From: Spirosoma arboris
GTDB lineage: Bacteria; Bacteroidota; Bacteroidia; Cytophagales; Spirosomataceae
Direction: 5' to 3'
DNA: 64,000 bases
Assembly: GCF_009754945.1 (NCBI RefSeq)
Contig: NZ_WPIN01000001.1
Coordinates: 558,001-622,000 of the forward strand
Shown here: piece after piece, positions 24,421-34,073 of the stretch
How the letters are laid out: each line of letters starts with the position of its first letter
Position numbering within the stretch: the first letter of the stretch is position 1
The notes under the pieces: generated by a model
Seen by the model: only the letters and a program-made list of their open reading frames with translations
Databases searched by the model: none
What the model was told of the DNA's origin: nothing
Position numbers and translations under genes: made by a program

Positions 24421-26172
24421 ATGCGCACGTTTTCTTTGTGCTCTGGCCGACTTAGGATTTTATTCCTGAGTGGTGCCTTGTTGCTGCTTGCGATTGGCGG
24501 TTATGCGTCCAGTCACCGTGAAGCCCCGTTGATCTCGAATGATCCACTGGCTGATAACACGGATGTTTATGCGTTCAAAAGTCCCGACGATCCGAATACG
24601 ATCACGATTATCGCCAATTACATTCCCTTCCAGCTGCCCGAAGGTGGCCCCAATTACTACACGTTTGGTGAGCGAATTCGATATGAAATTCACATCAAAA
24701 ACAAAGCGAATACGGCATCCGATGATATTACCTATCGGTTTACGTTCACCAGAAACAACGAAGACCCAAGCACGTTTTTCAACATTCGACTCGGCAAGCA
24801 GAATCTGAAAACCACCTACATTTGCGAAAAAAGCGTAAATGGTGGCCCGTTTACCGCTATTGTGAGTAACGGCGTGGTGCCCGCCTACAACATTGGACCA
24901 CGCTCGATCGACACACCGGGACTTGGGTTAGGTACTTCGTACAACACCCTCATTGAACAGTCTATTGCAACGGCATCGTCGGGAGAGAAAGTATTCTGCG
25001 GACCTGCCGATGATCCGTTCTTTGTTGATCTGGCGGGCGCGTTCGATGCGGGTAATTTCCGGCCCGATGGCAATTCGGTCAATCCGTCCAAAGATGGACT
25101 GGCTCGCTATAATGTCCATACGATTGCCTTGAAGATTCCTGTCAACCTATTGCAAAAAGACGGTAAGAGCGTTTCTCAGGCGTCGACTATTCTCGACCCT
25201 GACTTTGTGATTGGCGTATGGGCATCGGCAAGCCGTCAAAAGATTAAGACTTTATATAATGGGGGTGATGTAGGTTATGATGGCGAATACGTTCAGGTGT
25301 CGCGCCTGGGTATGCCCCTCACCAATGAAGCGGTCATTCCTGTAGGCATGAAAGATAAATGGAATACGCTGACGCCTTATAACGGAAACGATCTCCAGTT
25401 TGCTCAGTATTTTACCAATCCTGAACTGGCTCTGTATATGGACGATTCCAAGTTCGGCGGGGCTGTTCCGTCGTTGAAAGCGCTTCGTATTCAGACCAAA
25501 TCATTAGGCGGATTTGATTTCCGCAATGGTCAGCCGGGTTTGTTTAGCCTGAAAGGCAACTCGGCTTTAGATGGTACGGCTCTGGCCGAAGCCGCTTTTG
25601 GCAGTGTATTGCTTCCAAATGCTACCAGCCCTCGAGCCGTTGATTTGCTGCCGATCTTCTACACAGGCGTGCCTAACATGCGGCCTTATCAACTGGCAAC
25701 TGGCAAAGGCGGTAGCCCACTGGCAGCTGGTAAACCTTTCATTCACAACTTCCTGCCAACCCTAGGCGATATGCTCCGGTTGAACATGGCGGTTCCGGCT
25801 ACTCCTCGCAATGATGCTAAGTTTAGTTCGCTGGGTTTGGTAGGAGCCGCGGTACTAGGCCTAACCGATGCGACCTATACCAATCCGAACTTGCAGTTTA
25901 TTCCTAATATGGATGGTTTTCCAAATGGTCGGCGGTTAGAGGATGATGTGACTACGATTGAGTTGCAGGCGGTGGGTGGTGTGGTACTGGCTGCCATTGG
26001 ATTGTGGTACGATGATTTTGTACCGGGCCAATCACCTGTGACTCCCAATTTGGGGAATGTGCTGAAGTTTAGCGCTGGTGTAACTAAGAACGACACGACC
26101 CTGAAAGCGAGTTTCCCTTATGTGCAAACTCCCTGGCGTGGTCTTAACTATACCAAAGTGACCAAATTCTAA
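24421..26172 (+). CDS. Exported DUF4331 protein, first copy
   Basis: 583 residues with a signal peptide (hydrophobic about 13-27, cleavage near GGYASS). The conserved opening ASSHREAPLISNDPLADNTD defines DUF4331. The function of the family is unknown. It ends shortly after the DUF4331 domain (WRGLNYTKVTKF) and has no secretion tail, unlike the second copy, which starts 25 bases downstream. The middle and 3' parts of the two genes are nearly identical at DNA level while the 5' parts differ at many synonymous sites. Confidence 0.88.
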   Translation: MRTFSLCSGRLRILFLSGALLLLAIGGYASSHREAPLISNDPLADNTDVYAFKSPDDPNTITIIANYIPFQLPEGGPNYYTFGERIRYEIHIKNKANTASDDITYRFTFTRNNEDPSTFFNIRLGKQNLKTTYICEKSVNGGPFTAIVSNGVVPAYNIGPRSIDTPGLGLGTSYNTLIEQSIATASSGEKVFCGPADDPFFVDLAGAFDAGNFRPDGNSVNPSKDGLARYNVHTIALKIPVNLLQKDGKSVSQASTILDPDFVIGVWASASRQKIKTLYNGGDVGYDGEYVQVSRLGMPLTNEAVIPVGMKDKWNTLTPYNGNDLQFAQYFTNPELALYMDDSKFGGAVPSLKALRIQTKSLGGFDFRNGQPGLFSLKGNSALDGTALAEAAFGSVLLPNATSPRAVDLLPIFYTGVPNMRPYQLATGKGGSPLAAGKPFIHNFLPTLGDMLRLNMAVPATPRNDAKFSSLGLVGAAVLGLTDATYTNPNLQFIPNMDGFPNGRRLEDDVTTIELQAVGGVVLAAIGLWYDDFVPGQSPVTPNLGNVLKFSAGVTKNDTTLKASFPYVQTPWRGLNYTKVTKF

Positions 26173-26197
26173 TCACGTCAACCTTCTAGCAATACTC

Positions 26198-28483
26198 ATG
26201 AAAAAGATACTTCTCATTTTGCTGACAATGGTATTGACGTATATACCATATCGTCAGTCGATAGCTTCATCGCACCGCGAAGCCCCGCTAATTTCCAGCG
26301 ATCCGCTCGCTGATAATACGGACGTGTATGCGTTTAAGAGTCCAACAGACGCGGAAAAGATTGTCCTGATCGCGAACTATATTCCATTTGAAGATCCGGC
26401 AGGTGGCCCTAACTGGTATTCATTCGGGGAGAATATCCGGTACGAAATTCACGTCAAGAACAACGTAGCTACACCCGGCGACGATATTACGTATCGGTTT
26501 ACATTCTCGATCATGAATGAAGATCCAACTACGTTTTTCAACATCCGACTCGGTAAGCAAAATCAAAAAACGACCTACACCTGCGAACGCAGCACCAATG
26601 GTGGACAAAGCTGGACGACGATTATCAGCAATGGAGTCGTGCCTCCCGCTAACATTGGTCCCCGTTCTATTGAGGATAAGACCGTCGGTCTGGGAGCAGC
26701 TTCGTATAATGCACTGGCAACCAAAGCCATTACTACGGCTTCGACAGGTGAGCGAATTTTCTGTGGCCCGATTGACGATCCGTTCTTTGTCGATTTAGGG
26801 GGCGCATTCGATGTTGGTGGCTTCCGACCTGCCGGGCAGGCACGTGACGCCTTATACCATTTCAATTGTCATACGATAGCGATCGAAGTACCCGTATCGA
26901 CACTTCAAAAAAATGGTAAATCAGTAGCACAGTCGGCCAATATTCTCGATCCTGATTATGTAATTGGGGTATGGGCTTCCTCTAGCCGTCGTCAGCTGAA
27001 AACTATTTACAACGGGGGAGATGTGGGCTATGATGGCGGTTGGGTTCAGGTGTCGCGCCTGGGTATGCCCCTCACCAATGAAGCGGTCATTCCTGTGGGC
27101 ATGAAAGACAAATGGAACTCATTCACACCGTATAACAAAAATGATCTCCAGTTTGCTCAATATTTTACCAATCCCGAATTGGCTCTGTATATGGACGATT
27201 CCAAGTTTGGTAGTGCCGTTCCCGGTTTGTCGGCATTGCGGATTCAATCGAAGTCCTTAGGCGCGTTTGATTTCCGCAATGGTCAGCCAGGCCTATTTAG
27301 TCTGAAAGGTAATGCGGCTTTAGATGGTACGGCTCTGGCCGAAGCCGCTTTTGGCAGTGTATTGCTTCCAAATGCTACCAGCCCACGAGCCGTTGATTTG
27401 CTGCCCATTTTCTACACAGGCGTGCCTAATCTAAAGCCTTATCAACTGGCAACGGGCAAAGCCGGTAATCCACTGGCAGCCGGTAAACCCTTCATTCATA
27501 ACTTCCTGCCAACGCTGGGCGACATGCTCCGGTTGAACATGGCGGTTCCGGCTACTCCTCGCAGTGATCCTAAGTTTAGTTCGCTGGGTTTGGTAGGCGC
27601 TGCGGTATTGGGCCTAACCGATGCGACCTATATCAATCCGAACTTGCAGTTTATTCCTAACATGGATGGTTTTCCAAATGGTCGGCGGTTAGAGGATGAT
27701 GTGACTACGATTGAGTTGCAGGCAGTAGGTGGGGTGGTATTGGCCGCCATTGGATTGTGGTACGATGACTTTACGCCTGGTGTGAGTCCGAGTCCGGTTA
27801 CCGCCAGTTTAGGTAAAGTATTAGGATTCAATGCTGGCGTAACCAAGAATGACACAACGCTGAAAGCAGGTTTCCCATTTGTTCAGGACCCCTGGCGCGG
27901 ATTTATTGGACGAGGGTATGTAGGGCCAGATCAAAATACGGCGAAACCACTGTCGGTAACCGTACAGAATTACGACTGTCTCACAGGTGGTATGGTCTTC
28001 GCTCGTGTTGGGGGTGATCCTAATCGAACTGTTGAATATCAGGCTGCGGGTGCCGTTAACGGTGGTTGGAGTACCAACATCAATCGGCAAATTGAGGGTG
28101 AAAAGCGCAGAGATGGTAGTACTATTCTAATACAGGCTCGTTACGTGGGTGATCCCGGTTCTGAAGTGACCTACACTTTCAATTTCCGCGATCGTTGTAG
28201 TGGTGCCCGTATTGGGACCGAAAAGACGGAGCCGTTGACGCTTCGTTTGCTGGGTAATCCAACCACAAACAACGAGGTTACAGTAGAAGTAACGGGAGCT
28301 GTTGGGCAATCGCTTCGACTTGGCCTATCGAATAGTCAAGGCCAATTGATTGGTCAGCAGACGATTAGCGAAGCGGGTAGCCTTGAGCGCCATGTAGTCC
28401 GGTTGGGTGAATTACCCGGTGTTTACTTCCTCCAGGCGGTCACCCCAACAGAGCGTAAAACGATAAAAGTAATACGTCACTAA
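26198..28483 (+). CDS. Exported DUF4331 protein with type IX secretion-like tail, second copy
   Basis: 761 residues. Signal peptide, then ASSHREAPLISSDPLADNTD and a full DUF4331 domain (to about 580). An extra C-terminal 180 residues include a beta domain and a terminal region (LRLLGNPTTNNEVTVEV ... LPGVYFLQAV ... KTIKVIRH) that matches the type A sorting signal of the type IX secretion system. This copy is therefore probably exported to the cell surface, while the first copy would stay periplasmic. Role unknown. It is followed by a hairpin and then the TPR lipoprotein gene. Confidence 0.88.
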   Translation: MKKILLILLTMVLTYIPYRQSIASSHREAPLISSDPLADNTDVYAFKSPTDAEKIVLIANYIPFEDPAGGPNWYSFGENIRYEIHVKNNVATPGDDITYRFTFSIMNEDPTTFFNIRLGKQNQKTTYTCERSTNGGQSWTTIISNGVVPPANIGPRSIEDKTVGLGAASYNALATKAITTASTGERIFCGPIDDPFFVDLGGAFDVGGFRPAGQARDALYHFNCHTIAIEVPVSTLQKNGKSVAQSANILDPDYVIGVWASSSRRQLKTIYNGGDVGYDGGWVQVSRLGMPLTNEAVIPVGMKDKWNSFTPYNKNDLQFAQYFTNPELALYMDDSKFGSAVPGLSALRIQSKSLGAFDFRNGQPGLFSLKGNAALDGTALAEAAFGSVLLPNATSPRAVDLLPIFYTGVPNLKPYQLATGKAGNPLAAGKPFIHNFLPTLGDMLRLNMAVPATPRSDPKFSSLGLVGAAVLGLTDATYINPNLQFIPNMDGFPNGRRLEDDVTTIELQAVGGVVLAAIGLWYDDFTPGVSPSPVTASLGKVLGFNAGVTKNDTTLKAGFPFVQDPWRGFIGRGYVGPDQNTAKPLSVTVQNYDCLTGGMVFARVGGDPNRTVEYQAAGAVNGGWSTNINRQIEGEKRRDGSTILIQARYVGDPGSEVTYTFNFRDRCSGARIGTEKTEPLTLRLLGNPTTNNEVTVEVTGAVGQSLRLGLSNSQGQLIGQQTISEAGSLERHVVRLGELPGVYFLQAVTPTERKTIKVIRH

Positions 28484-28500
28484 ATAAGTGTAAGCTAAGA

Positions 28501-28568
28501 TTCTGTCGATTTTATCCCCTAAAGGGCATGGTAAGTCCTCTGTTTTTTAGGGGGTAAAATCCACAGAA
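28501..28568. repeat. Hairpin between DUF4331 and TPR genes
   Basis: TTCTGT ... ACAGAA outer stem and GATTTTATCCCCTAAA paired with 28546-28561 (one G-U position), loop about 22 bases. It follows the second DUF4331 gene by 17 bases. It could terminate or process the transcript before the TPR gene. Confidence 0.75.
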
Positions 28569-28612
28569 CCTGAATCCAACAATAGACCTAATCACAAATC
28601 CCTTTACTTGTC

Positions 28613-29935
28613 ATGAAAAACCAAATACCTACGTTCAAGCACATCCCTGTAATGGGCCTACTCGCTTTATTAACCCTGGCGCTGCTTACACTGAACAGTT
28701 GTACTGACAAAAAGAAGACAGTAGCCGAAACGACAACCACGTCTACTATGGATATACCACCCCTTTTTGAACGTCGGGGTGAATTAGCTTCGGCCATTGA
28801 GTGGCAGCGGACAAAAGAAAAGGTTGCCGAACTAAATGGGAAAATCAGGAAGGAACCGAACGATATAAAGCCTCGGTTGCAGATGGCTGTGATCTATCTG
28901 GCCGAAGCCCGGATTACGGGAGAACACCCGTACTATTACCCGGCTATCCTGAAAATTCTGGATGGCGTGTTGACTATGGACCCTAAAAACTTTGAGGCTA
29001 CAACATTTAAGGCATCCGTAAAAATGTCGCAGCACCAGTTTGCCGAAGCGCGTGAACTAGCCGAAAAAGCCCGGCAGATTAACCCAAGTAATGCGTATGT
29101 ATATGGCGTACTGGTCGATGCCAATGTGGAATTGGGAAATTATGAAGAAGCCGTTGCCATGTCGGATAAAATGCAGGCGCTGAAACCCTCACTGGAGTCC
29201 TATTCGCGGGCTTCGTACCTGCGCGAAATCTACGGGAATTACCCCAGTTCGATTGCCGCCATGAAACTGGCTGTTCAGGCTGGTTTGCCCGGTTCAGAGC
29301 CCCAGTGCTGGAGTAAAAACATCCTGGGGCATTTATACGAAACAACCGGTCAACTGGATAATGCCGAACAACAGTACGACGGTATACTGGTGATGCGACC
29401 CAGTTATGCGTTCGCGATGGCTGGTCAGGCCCGGATTCAGAAAGCCCGAAAAGAATATGATAAGGCGTTGGTTACTCTGGAAAAAGCGGCTAAGATCATG
29501 CCCGAATTTTCGTTCCATGAGCAAATGGCAGAAATTTACGCGCTACAGGGTAATCAGGAAAAAGCCCGGAAAAAATTCGCAGAAGTAGCCAGAATGCTGG
29601 ATGAGGATGCCCGTTCTGGTCATGCCGTTGACCTCGAACTCTGTAAACTCTATACAAAGGCGGGGCAGTTAGATTCTGCAAAAATTTATGGATTGATTGA
29701 GTACAAAAAACGGCCTAAAAACATTGATGTCAATCATGCGCTGGCCTGGGTTTATTTTAACCAGCATGATCTTAAAAATGCACAGCAACATATGCAGATA
29801 GCCTTGCGTACTGGCAGTAAAGACCCGGAATTATTACAAGAGGCAGGGGCTATTGAACTGGCTCTGGGGAACGCTGGACAACGCGATAAACTAGTGGCAA
29901 TTGCCCGGAAAACGAACCCGAAATTCACGCTCTAA
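28613..29935 (+). CDS. TPR-repeat lipoprotein
   Basis: 440 residues. Signal peptide with lipobox LNSC (Cys about 29), so lipid-anchored. After a Thr-rich linker, about eight tetratricopeptide repeats fill residues 60-430, for example NPSNAYVYGVLVDANVELGN and YDKALVTLEKAAKIMPE. TPR proteins act as scaffolds. Its place between DUF4331 genes and a TonB-dependent receptor suggests a cell-envelope assembly or uptake complex with those products. Confidence 0.85.
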   Translation: MKNQIPTFKHIPVMGLLALLTLALLTLNSCTDKKKTVAETTTTSTMDIPPLFERRGELASAIEWQRTKEKVAELNGKIRKEPNDIKPRLQMAVIYLAEARITGEHPYYYPAILKILDGVLTMDPKNFEATTFKASVKMSQHQFAEARELAEKARQINPSNAYVYGVLVDANVELGNYEEAVAMSDKMQALKPSLESYSRASYLREIYGNYPSSIAAMKLAVQAGLPGSEPQCWSKNILGHLYETTGQLDNAEQQYDGILVMRPSYAFAMAGQARIQKARKEYDKALVTLEKAAKIMPEFSFHEQMAEIYALQGNQEKARKKFAEVARMLDEDARSGHAVDLELCKLYTKAGQLDSAKIYGLIEYKKRPKNIDVNHALAWVYFNQHDLKNAQQHMQIALRTGSKDPELLQEAGAIELALGNAGQRDKLVAIARKTNPKFTL

Positions 29936-29981
29936 GCCTATAAAACGCACGTTGATTGGCTAGAGTTTAATCCAGTTCGAC

Positions 29982-29989
29982 CATCTTTG
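29982..29989 (+). promoter_or_regulatory. Near-match -7 element before the TonB receptor gene
   Basis: CATCTTTG followed by C, seven of eight positions of TAnnTTTG, ten bases before the ATG at 29999. Confidence 0.3.
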
Positions 29990-29998
29990 CATACCTGT

Positions 29999-32257
29999 AT
30001 GTGGACGAAAATTCTATCGCTGCTCTTTCTATTGGCAAGCCTGCAAGCTTATGCTCACCTGGGTCATATAGCTGGCAAAGTGTGTGATCAGGCTACTAAT
30101 TTACCGCTGTCGGGCGTTACCGTGCAGCTAACGGGACTTGGTAAAGCGACCATAACCAATGAGTTGGGGCAGTACCGATTCGATGGTCTGGTGGCATCTC
30201 CCTATAAAATTGAACTCTCGCATGTAGGTTTTAAGACGCAGATAGTGGCCGCGACAGTGCTGGATGATCAGACAACAACCGTTAACATCGTTATGGCCGC
30301 GACATCGGTAGAGTTGAGCGAAGTTGTTGTATCGTCGCAGCGGGCGCACGACCAGCAACTGATTAGCAGTCTGGATATTAAACTCCGACCGATTACCAAT
30401 TCGCAGGAGATTTTGCGGATGGTGCCGGGTTTGTTTATTGGTCAACATGCGGGTGGGGGCAAGGCCGAGCAGATTTTCCTACGCGGCTTCGACCTCGATC
30501 ATGGCACCGATATTCGCCTGACAGTCGATGGGATGCCGGTCAACATGGTTTCGCATGCTCATGGGCAAGGCTATGCCGATTTACATTTCGTTATTCCCGA
30601 ATTAATTGAAGGCGTCGATTTCAAGAAAGGGCCTTACCGCGCCGATAAAGGCAACCTGACGACGGCCGGTTGGGTTGATTTCAGAACACGCACAGCCCTT
30701 GATCGCTCGTTTGTTAAGCTGGAAGCCGGGCAGTACGATACCTACCGCGCAGTGGCTGGACTGGATTTGCTGGGCGAGCGGGGAAAGGCGAAAAATCAGT
30801 CGGCTTATCTGGCATCGGAGTATTCATATACCAATTCGTATTTCGATAATCCTCAGAATTTCAAACGATTGAACGTTGTCGGGAAATACCACGGGCACTT
30901 AGCTGCCAACACGAACTTAACCTTAACCGGTTCGACATTCTGGAGTAAATGGAATCACTCGGGACAAATTCCTGATCGGGCTGTAGCTTCCGGATTGACG
31001 GATTTTTTCGGCTCCATTGATCCCACTGAAGGGGGCGAAACCAGCCGAACAAATGTTAACGCTCAACTTGTAACGGTAACGCCCCGGAATCATGTGATCA
31101 AAAATCAGTTTTTCTACAGTAATTACAATTTTGAGCTGTATTCCAATTTTACATTTTTCAAGGAAGATACCGTCAACGGCGATCAGATTCGGCAAAAAGA
31201 ACACCGGAATCTATTCGGCTACACCGGCAGCTATTCCACTGAAACGAACATCGGCAAAACCCACTGGACAACAACCCTGGGCGCGCAGTATCGGCAGGAC
31301 ATCACTCACCATACTGAATTGTCACATACGAAAAACCGCGTTGAAACGCTGAACCCAATCCAATTTGGCAATATCAACGAAATCAACGCGGCACTTTATG
31401 CGGATGAACTAATTCAGGTTTCGGCCCGCTTCATGGTCAATGCGGGTGTTCGGGTGGATTATTTTCGCAGCCAATACGAAAATTTGCTGGCGGTGCCCGT
31501 AACAACCAAACACGCTACGCAGGCTATCGTATCGCCCAAGCTGAATTTGTATTATACCCTGAATCCGCGCGTTCAGCTTTACCTTAATACGGGCAAGGGT
31601 TTTCACTCCAACGATGCACGGGTTGTAACAGCCCAAAATGGTCGGGAGATTTTGCCCGCTGCCTATGGCTCTGACCTGGGCGTTATTATCAAACCATTTC
31701 CTAAACTTCTCGTAAATGCCGCTGCCTGGTATTTGTGGCTGCAACAGGAGTTTGTCTATGTGGGTGATGAAGGCGTCGTAGAACCCAGCGGTCGGTCACG
31801 CCGAATGGGTGTGGATCTATCGGTGCGATACCAGCTTACCAAAACCCTGTACGCCGATCTGGACCTGAACACAGCCAAACCCCGATCGATTGATGCAGAG
31901 GCTGGTCAGAATTATCTGCCTCTCGCGCCAACATTTACATCGACAGGTGGCTTATCGCTGCAAACGCACTATGGATTAAGCGGCTCGCTACGGTATCGCT
32001 ACATCGCGAATCGGCCGGCCAATGAAGACAACTCCGTTGTGGCCCAGGGTTATTTCGTGACGGATATGCAAGCGAACTACGCTAAGCGAAACTACACCCT
32101 CGGTTTATCGGTGCAGAACTTACTCAATACCCGCTGGAAGGAAACTCAGTTCGACACCGAAAGTCGATTAAAAGGTGAAGCGGCTCCCGTTGAGGAAATA
32201 CACTTCACACCCGGCACTCCGTTTTTCGCCCGGTTGAGTTTGACGTTTTTCTGGTAG
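29999..32257 (+). CDS. TonB-dependent outer-membrane receptor
   Basis: 752 residues from the ATG at 29999, which opens a signal peptide ending at AYA-H. A carboxypeptidase-regulatory-like domain (about 25-105: GKVCDQATNLPLSGVTVQL) precedes the plug (about 115-230: LRMVPGLFIGQHAGGGK, IFLRGFDLDHGTD) and the 22-strand barrel ending in FFARLSLTFFW, with the terminal aromatic residue needed for barrel assembly. Substrate unknown. It is last in the DUF4331-DUF4331-TPR-receptor series, so those periplasmic and surface proteins may handle the same ligand. Confidence 0.92.
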   Translation: MWTKILSLLFLLASLQAYAHLGHIAGKVCDQATNLPLSGVTVQLTGLGKATITNELGQYRFDGLVASPYKIELSHVGFKTQIVAATVLDDQTTTVNIVMAATSVELSEVVVSSQRAHDQQLISSLDIKLRPITNSQEILRMVPGLFIGQHAGGGKAEQIFLRGFDLDHGTDIRLTVDGMPVNMVSHAHGQGYADLHFVIPELIEGVDFKKGPYRADKGNLTTAGWVDFRTRTALDRSFVKLEAGQYDTYRAVAGLDLLGERGKAKNQSAYLASEYSYTNSYFDNPQNFKRLNVVGKYHGHLAANTNLTLTGSTFWSKWNHSGQIPDRAVASGLTDFFGSIDPTEGGETSRTNVNAQLVTVTPRNHVIKNQFFYSNYNFELYSNFTFFKEDTVNGDQIRQKEHRNLFGYTGSYSTETNIGKTHWTTTLGAQYRQDITHHTELSHTKNRVETLNPIQFGNINEINAALYADELIQVSARFMVNAGVRVDYFRSQYENLLAVPVTTKHATQAIVSPKLNLYYTLNPRVQLYLNTGKGFHSNDARVVTAQNGREILPAAYGSDLGVIIKPFPKLLVNAAAWYLWLQQEFVYVGDEGVVEPSGRSRRMGVDLSVRYQLTKTLYADLDLNTAKPRSIDAEAGQNYLPLAPTFTSTGGLSLQTHYGLSGSLRYRYIANRPANEDNSVVAQGYFVTDMQANYAKRNYTLGLSVQNLLNTRWKETQFDTESRLKGEAAPVEEIHFTPGTPFFARLSLTFFW

Positions 32258-32262
32258 TTAAG

Positions 32263-32361
32263 CCCCTCTCCCGTTTTGGGAGAGGGGTTGGGGTGAGGGT
32301 AAATTGGAGCGGCTTGGCGTTTCCCCTCACCCCCGGCCCCTCTCCCAAAACGGGAGAGGGG
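32263..32361. repeat. Nested inverted repeat, GC-rich
   Basis: Each half contains the palindrome CCCCTCTCCC-GTTTT-GGGAGAGGGG or its complement (32263-32287 and 32337-32361), and the halves (32263-32299, 32323-32361) also pair with each other with few mismatches. GC-rich words of this kind are seen in intergenic repeats of many bacteria. It starts six bases after the receptor stop and probably ends its transcript. Confidence 0.9.
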
Positions 32362-32474
32362 AGCTAGGCAGACCTATGTGTTTAACGAAAAAAGCAACGA
32401 GCAAATCCAGATTCTAACTAAAGATAGTAGGAGTAGTAGCGACTGATCTTTACTGGCTAAACCCTGTTTGCTAC

Positions 32475-33950
32475 ATGCTAAACCTCGTCCGGCAGGCCCA
32501 GGCTCATTTGAGTAATACGGCCATTATTTCTGATGGGCAATCCTATACCTATACCCAGTTGCTGGATCAGTCGAGCCAATTTGCTCAACGATTGCTGAAT
32601 GGTAAGGCCGATTTAGCGGAGGTGCGAGTCGCGTTTATGGTTACGCCGGGTTTCGACTATGTCCGGGTACAGTGGGGGATCTGGCGAGCCGGTGGCATTG
32701 CCGTACCACTTTGTCTGACCTACCCAACAGCTTCACTCGACTATGTTATTACCGATACGGCAGCCGAGATAATCGTAGCCTCTTCGCGCTATGCCTCCAT
32801 TGTCAGGCCCCTTGCCGAAGCCAAAAATCTCCAGTTTATCGAACTCGAACAGGACGAGGAATACCTGCCTGGAACGTTGCCTGATCTTGAGCCTGAGCGG
32901 AAGGCGATGATTCTGTACACAAGCGGCACCACCAGCTTGCCAAAAGGAGTTGTCAGCACTCACGCTAATCTGGATGCACAAATAACATCGCTCATTACGG
33001 CCTGGGAATGGCAATCAACGGACCATATTCTTTGCGTACTGCCGCTGCACCACGTTCATGGCATTGTGAACGTAATTGGGTGTGCATTATGGGCGGGAGC
33101 CTGCTGTGAGTTTTTGCCCGAATTCTCGGCAGCTGGCGTATTTGATGCTTTTCAACAGGGGGCTATTAACCTGTTTATGGCCGTTCCGACTATTTATTTT
33201 AAGCTGATTGCGTATTGGGAAAATCTGCCTGATCAGGAGCAGAAAGCGCTGACGGCTACTATGCAGACTTTCCGACTGATGGTTTCTGGTTCGGCTGCGC
33301 TACCGGTTACGGTCATGCAAAATTGGGAGCGGGTTAGTGGACAGGTACTGCTCGAACGCTATGGCATGACCGAAATTGGTATGGCTATCAGCAATTCATA
33401 CCGAGGACAACGGATTCCTGGGCATATCGGGCAACCGCTGATAGGCGTGGGGGTTCGATTGGTAGATGATAATAATCAGCCTGTTGAGGACGGACAACCG
33501 GGCGAAATTCAGGTGAAAGGGCCAACAGTATTTCACCAATATTGGCAACGCTCTCAGGCTACTGCCGATGCATTTACCGATGACGGCTGGTTTCGTACGG
33601 GCGACGTAGCTGTTGTGGATGAAGGCAGCTATAAAATTCTTGGTCGAAGTTCCATCGATATCATCAAATCGGGAGGCTATAAATTATCGGCGCTTGAAAT
33701 TGAAGAGGTGTTACGGACGCATCCGGCCGTTGGTGATTGTGGCGTTATTGCCCTTCCCGACGACGAATGGGGCGAAACAGTAGCCGCCGTTTTGGTAGCT
33801 GCCCAACCGATTGATCTGGCCGAACTGAACACCTGGATTCGGACACAATTGCCGCCCTATAAGGTGCCCCGTCAATATCGCATAATTGCTGAGCTACCGC
33901 GCAATGCAATGGGCAAAGTGACCAAAAACGATCTCAAACAGCTTTTCTGA
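32475..33950 (+). CDS. Acyl-CoA synthetase, malonyl-CoA synthetase (MatB/ACSF3)-like
   Basis: 491 residues of the ANL superfamily. The phosphate loop LYTSGTTSLPKGV (about residue 148), YGMTE (about 297), the GWFRTGD motif and the C-terminal lysine in MGKVTKNDL are intact, so it should be active. LPLHHVHGIVNVIGCALWAG is the wording of the malonyl/methylmalonyl-CoA synthetase group. It adenylates a short dicarboxylic acid and transfers it to CoA. Genes for a small membrane peptide and a sodium symporter follow within four bases, suggesting uptake plus activation of the same acid. Confidence 0.82.
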   Translation: MLNLVRQAQAHLSNTAIISDGQSYTYTQLLDQSSQFAQRLLNGKADLAEVRVAFMVTPGFDYVRVQWGIWRAGGIAVPLCLTYPTASLDYVITDTAAEIIVASSRYASIVRPLAEAKNLQFIELEQDEEYLPGTLPDLEPERKAMILYTSGTTSLPKGVVSTHANLDAQITSLITAWEWQSTDHILCVLPLHHVHGIVNVIGCALWAGACCEFLPEFSAAGVFDAFQQGAINLFMAVPTIYFKLIAYWENLPDQEQKALTATMQTFRLMVSGSAALPVTVMQNWERVSGQVLLERYGMTEIGMAISNSYRGQRIPGHIGQPLIGVGVRLVDDNNQPVEDGQPGEIQVKGPTVFHQYWQRSQATADAFTDDGWFRTGDVAVVDEGSYKILGRSSIDIIKSGGYKLSALEIEEVLRTHPAVGDCGVIALPDDEWGETVAAVLVAAQPIDLAELNTWIRTQLPPYKVPRQYRIIAELPRNAMGKVTKNDLKQLF

Positions 33951-33953
33951 TTT

Positions 33954-34073
33954 ATGGATTTCTTAACTGCCTTTCCGTATTGGGCCATTTTGGTCATCAT
34001 GATCGTGAATGCCATTGCTGTGCAATTCATGAAAATAGATGTGCAGGATGACGAAAAAAAGCCTAACCAATGA
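33954..34073 (+). CDS. 39-residue membrane peptide, symporter small accessory protein
   Basis: A small gene easily missed: ATG at 33954, stop TGA at 34071-34073. It encodes 39 residues with one hydrophobic helix (FPYWAILVIMIVNAIAVQF) and a charged C-terminal tail (DVQDDEKKPNQ). Its stop overlaps the ATG (34070) of the sodium symporter by ATGA, so the two are translationally coupled. Small single-helix partners encoded directly before SSS-type symporters are known in other bacteria. The start is three bases after the stop of the acyl-CoA synthetase. Confidence 0.72.
   Translation: MDFLTAFPYWAILVIMIVNAIAVQFMKIDVQDDEKKPNQ

Noticed and set aside
24421..28483. DUF4331 pair as an assembly duplication
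   Set aside because: The copies differ at many synonymous sites in the 5' half and the second has a unique C-terminal domain, so they are real paralogues.
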